This document shows positions 12,096 to 20,442 of a stretch of 64,000 bases of DNA, piece by piece (the first letter of the stretch is position 1; every line of letters begins with the position of its first letter). The notes beneath the pieces are model-generated. The model was not told the origin of the DNA and searched no databases. It saw only the letters and a list, made by a program, of their open reading frames with translations. Source of the stretch: Quillaja saponaria (taxonomy: Eukaryota; Streptophyta; Magnoliopsida; Fabales; Quillajaceae); the NCBI GenBank assembly GCA_029379385.1, contig CM055612.1:17546001-17610000 (forward strand), written 5' to 3'. A program made the translations under genes and the position numbers.

Positions 12096-13791
12096 CTATG
12101 TTTTTCTGATTAATCAACAGTAAACTAGAAATCTTTTCAAACTAAAAAGTGAATTTGAGTCATAACCCACCATCAGAAAACTCAAAGCAGGCACATTCTA
12201 TGCATAAATTTCATTTCTGGAGAGAAAAAACAACGTGATAGACAACAAAAGTAACAGTTTTGTTACAAACCCTTTCTTGAAAAGTAAGCAAAAGTTCAGG
12301 TTCCGGATAAAAAGACAACATCAATGGCGACATAGTAGCTGGAAAAATATTTTTGAACTCTTCCCCAACTAATGGTTAGCCATCGAACTACAAGAATTGG
12401 GTTGTCTTTTTTAGAATGTGTTGTTTGGCTGGAAGTTATGAGATCCTAGAATTCAGGAGAACTTTACCGTGTATTTCTCTTCCCTTTTCATGGGATAGAA
12501 ATGACAAAATAAATAGAAAACAGCTACCATGAGAAGCAAGGGATGCTTTGGAAATTTAGCAGCTATAAAAATTTCAATCTTAGAATTAATTCATGGTGTC
12601 TAGGCGTGTAGGTGCGTGGATATATACGACATAAGACTTAAGAAGATAATCTGTTCTTAGCTCATGTGACAATACATTTTTTTTCAATCACCTACTAGTA
12701 TTAGGGTCTGAATTATGGGGTTCTTCTTGAGTTGGATAGTCTTATACTACATTATTCTTTTTTAAACTATATGACATTTTTACTTTTAAAAATGACACAT
12801 GTTGCAACTGAAATTAAGTATGGAGAATCCTAACATACATAAAACTCATTTGTTTAATTGAAATTTAGTATTTGAGGATAAATTAGTAATCTAAGTTAAA
12901 AATAATAATTCAAATTTTCTTTTCCAATAAAACTTTAGCTCTCTCATCAACTAAGTCTAATGAGAGACAGAGTTGTCCAACTAGGCGTGCTAAAAATTTG
13001 TGAATAACAAATTATTTCTTAGAATATAACAGACAAAAAAGTGTCTAAAAAAATAATTTTATTATTTGTGAAAGAGATCGTATGGCCTCGGTGTAGATAT
13101 TTTTTACAAGAAAAAAAATAAAATCTTTTGATTTCATCTCCTTGAAAATTTGCTCAATCCGAGGGTTTGGTAACTTGATCACAGTTGAAATGTGATGGTA
13201 TTTCTCAATGGCATTGTTGGGAATCGTCTAGAAATTAATTTGTTATCTCTACGGGCATATGCCTTGATTGAAGAAAATCCTAACATGCTTAATTCTCTGT
13301 AGTGTGAGAGAAGTAGTAAGGGACTGACATGATTTGCTTGATGGCTTCAATTTGGTCCTTTTGTGGCTTTTCTCAATCCAAGTGTTATGAACTTGATCTA
13401 GAATGAAGTAGTGATGTTCTTTTGATATGGTGTTGTAGAGAGTCGCTTAGAAAGAAGTAGTGAGATCTATGTGGGAACAAGGCTTAATTGCAGAGAATTT
13501 TGTGAGTACCTATTTCAAAAGTCAATTTGAGGCATTTTATAGAAAAGTATGTGTGGTAGACAAATTTTGGTTTGTTGGAGGCAATTGAGATGATTATTAA
13601 ATTGACTTTGAGGTCGATGAGATTGATTGGCACTGACTAGGGGGTTGGTGAGATTGATTGGAATTGAATTGGGGTAGGTAAGAGTGATTAGCATTTACTT
13701 AAGGATGATTAAAGGGTGACTGGATTTGATTTTATCCAATCATCATTCAATTACTCTAATAATTATAATTTATTTTTAATTAATATTTAAT
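12096..13791. other. 5' flank of the minus-strand gene and intergenic DNA
   Basis: The first 200-300 bases should contain the 5' UTR and promoter of the acidic-protein gene, which starts at 12095 and reads leftwards. No clear TATA box could be fixed. The rest is AT-rich and shows no reading frame worth reporting. Confidence 0.4.
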
Positions 13792-13990
13792 AAATTTTTC
13801 TAACGAGTGCCCTTAGAGTACTTGTTAAGGTAATAAATATAGAAATTTTGTGTAATTTATTGTTGTAGTTGACCATGATTTTAGTGCTGTGTCATAAATA
13901 ATTTACTACTTTTGAAATGTTTCAAATTTCAAAGAGCATATTTATTGCACCTTATCAAGTGCCCTTAGGGCACTAGTTAGAAAAACCACC
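13792..13990. mobile_element. Mutator-like MITE with 9-bp target duplication
   Basis: A 199-bp element with terminal inverted repeats of about 45 bp: left TTTTTCTAACGAGTGCCCTT, right (reverse complement) TTTTTCTAACTAGTGCCCTA, each continuing into TGTTAAGGT or TGATAAGGT and AATAAATAT. It is flanked on both sides by ATATTTAAT (13783-13791 and 13991-13999), a perfect 9-bp target duplication, the length made by Mutator-like transposases. It is too small to code for a transposase. The AT-rich duplication could in part be chance, but the inverted repeats are clear. Confidence 0.75.
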
Positions 13991-14404
13991 ATATTTAATT
14001 ACACAAGTAATTGTAATTTGTCTTCCATCAATATTTAGTTACTTATAATGCAAGTGTGACTTGTCTTCAATCAACATCTAATTACACAAGTAATTGACTA
14101 ATCAATATTTAATTTGGCCAAATTGTAATTTTGAGTTAAATCACCATTTAATTAGACATTTGTAATTGACTAGTCGATACTAAAATTTATATTTTAATAT
14201 AAATTAACCTAAACACTAATTAATAAATTTGTAAAATTTTGATGTCTACACATACATCTCAAGTGTTATCCTAATTGCCACAAAAAGTTGTTTCCATGAA
14301 GTGTATGTTAGAACTAAATTAGAATTAAGGGTCAAACCACCACTCACCAATACTATAAGGGCTAGTTTAGTATGCAAGAATGATCATTCTATTTCATGCA
14401 TAAT

Positions 14405-15102
14405 TGTTAAGGTCTTGGAAATTCCAACGCTCCTGTGCGGCACTTAGTCAGTCAAGCCTCGTGCTAGAATGTTGAGTCAGCTTAATTTCACTCAAACTAG
14501 AGAAAGACATGTAAGAAGGAAAGCACACAAGAGAATCGTAAAGAAAGGAACTTGTATTGAAGGCTCTTACAATGCTTGGATTGCTTACAATTTCTGGATT
14601 GCTTAATTGCTTGGATGCCTTCCAAATGAAGTTCCTATGCCTATGTATACTACTCCACCTTCTCAACCAACAGTGGAGATCAATTACATCTAACGGCTCA
14701 CATTAGCCATCTAGAACTCTCCTATAAATATCTAGATATTTATACAATTCCAAGAAGTATCTAGACCTCCTAGAACTATGTACATTGTTCTAGAGCATTC
14801 CACACATTCTTGAATCTTTCAGGATCTTCTAGGATGTTCTATAACCTTGTAGAACCATCCAGAGTGTTCTAGAGTCTTCCACATTCTTCTGGATCCTTCT
14901 AGAACCTTCTTGAACTTTCTAGAGCCTTCTAGAACCCTCTATGTTCTAGAACTATCCGAACCCTTCTAAAATGTTCTGGAACCTTTCGGAATCTCCTGAA
15001 TTCTTCTAGGATGCTCCACGAACTTGTACGAGTGCACCACACAAACCTCCCAATCGTTGCCTAAGTGGTGCCATGTAGGCAACGAGTCAGCGGGATGTGA
15101 CA
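14405..15102 (-). repeat. 3' LTR of the gag-protease element
   Basis: It ends (minus strand) ...GACCTTAACA and begins TGTCACATCC. It carries the same HSE-like array as the other LTR (about 14750-15010) but about 30 bp shorter, and its TATA box is changed (TATACATAG instead of TATAAATAG). Confidence 0.85.
14750..15010 (-). promoter_or_regulatory. HSE-like array in the 3' LTR
   Basis: The same alternation as in the other LTR, for example TTCTGGATCCTTCTAGAACC at 14887 continuing with TTCTTGAACTTTCTAGAGCC. Relative to the right LTR it lacks about 30 bp of repeat units, as expected for a short-period array that gains and loses units. Confidence 0.6.
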
Positions 15103-15113
15103 ATCTCCCGCAC

Positions 15114-15606
15114 CTAACCAGGCGACGTCTTCGTCGCAAGCTCCTCTTGAAATTTGGCATTTTTACCTTGGATGTCTGTAAAGTGTTTCATGCCAGACAA
15201 AATTTTTGTTTTGATAGCAATTTCTCGAGCCATCAGCACCATACATGCATTCTCCTTCCCCATGATACATATGGAGTTTGCATGTAGCATAATGAGTGCA
15301 TTGACACCATCAACGAACTCCATGCCAAGCACAATAGGATAATCGTCCATAGGCACAACGGACATGTTTACTGTCCCACTCCATTCACCAAGGCATAGCT
15401 TCACACTTGCTACCCCTATAAATAGGCCTAGCCTCAGAGTTCACGGCCTTGATCCACTCGTGTTCCTCTTTGAACTTGATCCCAAGTTTCTTAGCTTCAT
15501 TCACCTCGAGGAAATTATGGGAAGCACTGATATCCAAAAGAGCTTTAGTCGGAGTACCACTTACCTCTGCCATGATGAACATGCGTCCATTCTTGGTCTT
15601 CGGCAC
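15114..15606 (-). pseudogene. Retropepsin-like protease region, broken and with altered active site
   Basis: Frame 15606-15385 carries MFIMAEVSGTPTKALLDISA, then SHNFLEVNEAKKLGI. The expected aspartic protease triad D-T/S-G is read here as D-I-S, so it should be inactive. A frame change near 15400 moves the rest (LCLGEWSGTVNMSVVPMDDY, then IVLGMEFVDG) to frame 15404-15114, which runs almost to the left LTR. No reverse transcriptase follows. Confidence 0.7.
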
Positions 15607-15735
15607 CTCGACTTTTCCCTTGATTGCATTTTAGAGTCGCAACGAACCTACCTTTGCTTCCTCAGGCGGTACTTGTGGCTCTTCATCTTCTTTCAACAAT
15701 GCTAAAAGTTTTGCCCTTTGTGGACAATCCATGGC

Positions 15736-16874
15736 TCAGTGAGGACCCTTACTAAGAAAGCAAGCTATCTTTGGTTTATTGCCCCCATTCTTGCTCCATT
15801 GGTTCGGCTTACATTTAGAGTGAGTTGGGGATTTAGAGCTTTCTCCTTTATGATGACCACCATGGTCTCCTCCACCATTGTAGTTATGCTCACTTTCTTT
15901 TTCCATTGGCTTGGTTGACTCGGGCTTCCTAAACTCGATCAATGATTCCCAGCGGCTATGGCGGAAGCCAAGTCTTGTACCCCTCGCCTTTGTAGCTCCA
16001 ACCGTGCCCATGGTTGGAGGCCATCAGTGAATGCAAACAAAGCTTCCTTGTCAGGTAGATCAAGAATCTCCAAGAATATATCGGTGAACTCCTTCACATA
16101 ATCTCTCACACTCCCCTTGTGTGTGAGATGTCATAACCTTCCACAGGCTTCTTGCTCAACATTCTCATGATAGAATTGTTTCTTGATCTCTGCCTCGAAA
16201 TCCTCCCAAGTGTTGATGACACAAGTGCCCTTTTCAATATCGCCATGCCTCCTACTCCACCATAGCATCGTGATGTCAACAAGGTAGAGGGGAGCAGTTT
16301 GAATCTTGGTGGCATCCTCCCTAATGCCACTAGCCTCAAAATATTGCTCAAGACTCCATAGGAAGTTCTCTAACTCCCTTGCATTCCTTGACCCATTATA
16401 ACTATTAGGTCTCGGAACATCCATCTTAGGAGTGGCTTGAGTTGTGACAACCCCTTGTGTCACAACCATCTTACAAAGAGACCAATCCGCCTTGATCTCC
16501 TTAATTTCCTCCTTCATAGCAACAAATTCGGCCAACACCATCTCCTTAAAAGCATCCAACGCAATCCTCCAAGAATCGGACACAGAATTGAGAGCACCTT
16601 GCATCTTGCCTTGCACTTCCTCATTGGAACTTGCAAGGTTTTCGATGCATTGATCGATCTCTTCAAATCTGTCCCTTCCATCAGCAACTGCAAGCTCCAC
16701 CTTAGCAAACCTAGACTCAAAGGAAGTCAGGACATCCTTAGAGTTAGACTTACCTTTCCTTCCTTTTTCAACATTAGGATCCTTCTCTCTTTGTCTACCA
16801 AAATGCTCCATCACGTTAGTGATCTCGGATGCCATTACAGTTACGTCCCTTTCGTAACCAGGCTTTGATACCAA
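15736..16874 (-). pseudogene. Ty3-type Gag of the gag-protease element, frameshifted
   Basis: The main frame 16874-16131 (about 247 codons, first ATG a few codons after the primer site) has a helical, charged N-terminal half and then the classic retrotransposon Gag core: PKMDVPRPNSYNGSRNAREL, LENFLWSLEQYF, MLWWSRRHGDI and EDFEAEIKKQFY. After 16131 the frame is lost; a second frame 16011-15736 gives the C-terminal basic/Gly-His stretch and the sequence IACFLSKGPH, a partial zinc-knuckle-like Cys-His segment. Gag would form the particle that packages the RNA. Confidence 0.75.
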
Positions 16875-16875
16875 C
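16861..16875 (-). other. Primer binding site (tRNA-iMet type)
   Basis: Directly inside the right LTR the minus strand reads GTTGGTATCAAAGCC; TGGTATCAAAGC differs by one base from the tRNA-iMet complement TGGTATCAGAGC. This fixes the leftward orientation of the element. Confidence 0.8.
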
Positions 16876-17112
16876 TATCACGGTCTTGGAAATTCCAACG
16901 CTCCCATGCGGCACTTAGTCACTCAAGGCTCATGCTAGAATGCTAAGTCAGTCTAACTTCACTCAAACTCGAGAAAGACAAGTGAGAAGGAAAGCACACA
17001 AGAGAATCATAAAGAAAGAAACTTGTATTGAAGGCTCTTACAATGCTTGGATTGCTTACAATTTTCTGGATTGCTTAATTGCTTGGATGCCTTCCAAATG
17101 AAGTTCATATGC

Positions 17113-17121
17113 CTATTTATA
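17113..17121 (-). promoter_or_regulatory. TATA box of the gag-protease element
   Basis: The minus strand reads GTAGTATAAATAGGCATATG around these positions, a good plant TATA box between the HSE-like array and the rest of the LTR. The start of transcription would be about 30 bases to the left, near 17085. Confidence 0.6.
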
Positions 17122-17269
17122 CTACTCCACCTTCTCAACCAACGGTGGAGATCAATTACATCTAACGACTCACATTAGCCATCTAAAACTCTCCTATAAA
17201 ATATCTAGATATTTATACAATTCCAAGAAGTATCTAGACCTCCTAGAACTATGTACATTTTTCTAGAGC

Positions 17270-17520
17270 ATTCCACACATTCTTGAATCTTTCAGGATCT
17301 TCTAGGATGTTCTACAACCTTGTAGAACCTTCTAGAATGTTCTAGAGTTTTCCACATTCTTCTGGATCCTTCTAGAACATTCTAGAACCTTCTAGAGCCT
17401 TCCAGAACCTTTCTGGAACCTTCTAGTACCTTCTAGAACCCTCTATGTTCTAGAACTATCCGGACCTTTCTAGAATGTTCTGGAACCTTCCGGAATCTCC
17501 TGGATTCTTCTAGGATGCTC
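17270..17520 (-). promoter_or_regulatory. Heat-shock-element-like array in the 5' LTR U3 region
   Basis: Alternating TTC and GAA triplets recur every 5 bases. At 17370 one reads TTCTAGAACATTCTAGAACC, a run of correctly spaced inverted units, and the pattern continues with few breaks to about 17440, then in scattered form to 17500. The binding consensus for plant heat-shock factors is nGAAnnTTCnnGAAn. The array lies about 150-400 bp upstream of the TATA box on the coding strand, a promoter position. Binding or heat induction is inferred only. Confidence 0.65.
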
Positions 17521-18235
17521 CATGAACTTGTACGAGTGCACCACACAAACCTCTCAATCGTTGCCTAAGTGGCGCCATGTAGGCAACGAGTCAGCGGGAT
17601 GTGACATCATACCATGATATGATCAATTTTTTTGTTTGGTACATTTAGCTTCAGAATGCTAATTCTATTCCGGTCATTTTATTACATAGAAGTAGGAATG
17701 CTCAAACCCACCTATGGATGGATTCCTCATTCCTACTTCTATGGAATCAGTGTAGTTCAGTCAAATAAATAATAAATAAATATAGATATCATTCTATCAC
17801 ATAAAATAAATAATTAAATTAAAAGTTGTACATAAATGAAATAATAATAAATAAATAAATAAGATAAATAATAAATATATTTAGCTTATTCAAATGACAA
17901 AAATACCATTCATACCACATTAAACAAAATAAAATCAAAAATACAAAATTTGTATATAAATTAATAATAAATCAATTTATTTTAGTCAAGTGGCCAAAAT
18001 ACTCTTTATATCATAGTAAATAATATAATTATAAAAAATTAAATAAATTAGTTAAGTAATTTATAATACAATATTAATAAATAATAAAAATAAAATAAGT
18101 AATTATTAATTAATAAAAACTAAGAAATATATAGATTTCATAAATTTTATTACATTTTTATTACATTACCTATTTAGGGATATTTTTATCATTTTAACAT
18201 GATTTTTATGTTAATTCATGGTACTTAACTAGCCC

Positions 18236-18408
18236 TAAGATTGTGATTTCAACTTCTTGTCCATTTCATGAATTACAAAAGTTTTAGTATGGGGACGTGT
18301 TGGGCGTTATCCAAAAAAATACCAAATATGGAACACCCTATAAATTAACATATGGTTGTAGTGTAGTAAGAAATAGAAAATCAATTTTAAAAATGAAAGA
18401 TATGAAAG
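18236..18408. other. Short spacer between MITE copy 1 and the hAT-type MITE
   Basis: AT-rich, no feature seen except the flanking target-site duplicates at its two ends (TAA at 18236-18238 and TATGAAAG at 18401-18408). Confidence 0.5.
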
Positions 18409-18978
18409 CAATGTTTTAAAAACCAGATCAGTTATCAACTCAAAAAATTTTTGGGTCTCGGGTCATTGGTTCAACCAAGGTTGGACCAATGATCAAACTA
18501 GATGACTTTATAAATATATTTAATTATTTAATTTAAATATTAAATAAATTTTTTTAATTATAAATACTAAATATGCAATAAAATAAAATAAAATAATTCA
18601 ATATTCATTAAATAATAAGAAAATCAAATCACAAATAGTCAAATATAGTTATTAATAGTTAATACAACAACTGATTTATTTATTATGAATCACAATATTC
18701 AAGTTTCAACTTATGAATTAGAATAATAAATTTAATATAAATTAAAATACAATTATTTAATTAATTTTTAATATAAAATACAAATATTTCACTAATCTTT
18801 AATACAAATAATAGTTTTTTTTTTACAAAAAAAAAATTTTTGGATATTTCAACCCTATATCAGTTTTACCAGTTCTCTTGGTTTTCACCAGTCTAACCAC
18901 TAAAATGGTTTTTTTGGTTCAAATCGGCCCGATTTGTCACAGGATAGCGGTCCAACCAGTCTGATTTTTAAAACATTG
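18409..18978. mobile_element. hAT-type MITE with 8-bp target duplication
   Basis: A 570-bp element with ends CAATGTTTTAAAAACCAGAT and, inverted, CAATGTTTTAAAAATCAGAC. It is flanked by TATGAAAG (18401-18408) and TACGAAAG (18979-18986), an 8-bp duplication with one mismatch, as hAT transposases make. The subterminal parts have GGTTCAAC/GGTCCAACC motifs. No coding capacity. Confidence 0.75.
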
Positions 18979-19006
18979 TACGAAAGGGACACCCCATGCA
19001 TATCAA

Positions 19007-19627
19007 TGTTAGGAATTTTTATAAGTTTTTAAAGTAATTTGACTTAATCAAAAGTCATTACTTTTGTTCAAATGAAAAGTTATTTCCTTTCATAAAATAA
19101 CCTCTGTATGAATAGTTATTAAAGTATTTAAAAGAGAGAAAGTTTGGTTATTGTGATTTAATCAAAAAGTCATTATTTTTTGTTTAAGTGAAAAGACAGA
19201 TGGTTTCATAAAAAATAACTTCCTTATAAACAATAATGTCTTTTCATTAAAAACCCTACAATAACTTTTATGGCTATGTGACAAAATCAAAAAGTCAGTA
19301 CTTTTGATTAAATGAAAAGACATTTCTTTATACATATTAACTCCCATATGAATAGAAATGTCTTTTCATGGAAAACCTATAAAAGTAACATGGTTAACCC
19401 ACTTTTATATATCTCTTATTATTCTCTTTCTTTCTCTTTTCAAGTTATAGTTTTTGTTTATATCTAATAGCAACCTTAGATATAAAAAAAACCTGTTTTA
19501 TCTTGGGAGGCTTATTTGTTGTAACTTGTTACAAATAGGGTGCAAATATAGTCTTAAGGAAAGAGAAATTCTAACTCGACTCAGGCATTTCAAAGGTACT
19601 TATTGTTTCTGCAACTTTCGTACTACA
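19007..19627 (+). repeat. 5' LTR of copia element A
   Basis: It begins TGTTAGGAATTTTTATAAG and ends TACTACA. Two diverged internal repeats each contain CTTAATCAAAAGTCATTAC-like blocks. Near its end the segment 19543-19558 is complementary to the sequence just after the LTR. Confidence 0.9.
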
Positions 19628-19629
19628 AT

Positions 19630-19645
19630 CTTAAGACTATATTTT
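19630..19645 (+). other. Candidate primer site complementary to the element's own U5
   Basis: Just inside the left LTR the sequence is CTTAAGACTATATTTT. There is no TGG-type tRNA 3'-end complement here. The reverse complement of these bases occurs within the LTRs: 19543-19558 matches at 15 of 16 bases and 27640-27655 at all 16. This could mean self-priming or a hairpin in the RNA leader. Confidence 0.5.
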
Positions 19646-19653
19646 GTGTAACA

Positions 19654-20442
19654 ATGGAAAACACAAGTCCAAAAATGCCTGCAGTAATTGATGTTGTCAA
19701 ACTAGACAAGTTTGATGGTTCTTGCTTCAAATGTTGGAGGAGCAAGATGTTCTTTTTCTTAACAACCTTGAAGATTGCTCATGAATTGAATGAAGAAAAG
19801 CCTTCTCCAACTATTACAAAGGAAGACAATTTAGATGAATGGGCAACCGAGTATGAAGAACAAAAAAATCTAAAATGGAATCAAGATAACTTCATGTGTA
19901 AAGGATGCATACTTACTGGTTTGTCTAATTCACTTTTTGACGTTTATGACTCCAAATTTGCTGGGAAAACTACTAAGGAATTATGGGAAGATTTGGATCA
20001 CAAGTATCAAGTTAAAGATTTTGGCAATAAGAAATTACTGGTTAGTAAACTTTTTGATTTTAAAATGACCAATTACAAATCTATTTCATCTTAAGTTCAT
20101 GAGTTACAAATTCACATGAATTCTATAGTTTCTGAAGGCCATTTTTTTGATGAATTATTCCAAGTCTCTACCATAATTTTAAAATTATTTTTGACTTGGA
20201 AAGATTATTGTAAAGAGTTAAAAAAAAAGTAAGATGTTATGACTATGCAAGATCTATTCAAATATATTCAAGTTAAAGAGAATTCTCGAAAACTGGATAA
20301 ATTTGAACTAGATGAAAAGTCTCAAAAAGTTTTAGTCATAGAAAGTACATATACTTCTCATGGTAAGAAAAGAAAATATTCCAGTCAAAGAAAGAATTCA
20401 GATGAAAAGAAGAAAAAGATTGAGTGTTGGAAGTGTGAGAAG
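19654..20442 (+). pseudogene. Copia Gag (UBN2-type) of element A, N-terminal part
   Basis: It starts MENTSPKMPAVIDVVKLDKF, then DGSCFKCWRSKMFFFLTTLK, the usual copia Gag opening, and continues through KELWEDLDHKYQVKDFG. Stops at 20092 and near 20229 break the frame. The basic region RKYSSQRKNSDEKKKK leads into the zinc knuckle CWKC, which is cut at 20442 by the solo-LTR insertion; the second half (GHFKKQC) resumes at 23455. Confidence 0.8.

Larger units (their letters stand above)
14405..17606 (-). mobile_element. Non-autonomous Ty3-type LTR element with gag and protease only (TR-GAG type)
   Basis: Two LTRs (14405-15102, 698 bp; 16876-17606, 731 bp) face left, beginning TGTCACATCC on the minus strand. 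The internal part is only 1.77 kb and codes, leftwards, for Gag and a retropepsin-like region. There is no reverse transcriptase, RNase H or integrase, and no room for them. Next to the right LTR is a primer site TTGGTATCAAAGCC (16874-16861). This layout matches the TR-GAG class, elements that move with enzymes from other copies. The two LTRs differ at roughly one base in ten, so the insertion is not recent. A clean 5-bp target duplication was not seen. Confidence 0.8.
16876..17606 (-). repeat. 5' LTR of the gag-protease element (promoter LTR)
   Basis: It begins TGTCACATCC at 17606 on the minus strand and ends at 16876 next to the primer site. It contains the HSE-like array (17270-17520) and downstream of it a TATAAATAG box (17121-17113), so transcription would run leftwards into gag. 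Confidence 0.85.
14359..18235. mobile_element. PIF/Harbinger-type MITE copy 1, split by an LTR element
   Basis: The left end GGGCTAGTTTAGTA (14359) and right end TACTTAACTAGCCC (to 18235) are inverted repeats, flanked by TAA on each side (14356-14358 and 18236-18238), the 3-bp TAA/TTA duplication of PIF/Harbinger elements. The left arm is short (14359-14404); the right arm runs from 17607. Between them lies the gag-protease element at 14405-17606. The right arm is clearly similar to the copy at 49260-50166, which proves the two arms belong to one element. No transposase remains. Confidence 0.8.

Noticed and set aside
14720..15010. TCTAGA-rich array as a satellite or CRISPR-like array
   Set aside because: Units are not of constant sequence with unique spacers; the fixed feature is the 5-base TTC/GAA alternation inside an LTR, which fits heat-shock elements better.
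16437..16868. Plus-strand ORF of 143 codons
   Set aside because: It is antisense to the Gag frame of the leftward gag-protease element, which has recognisable family motifs.
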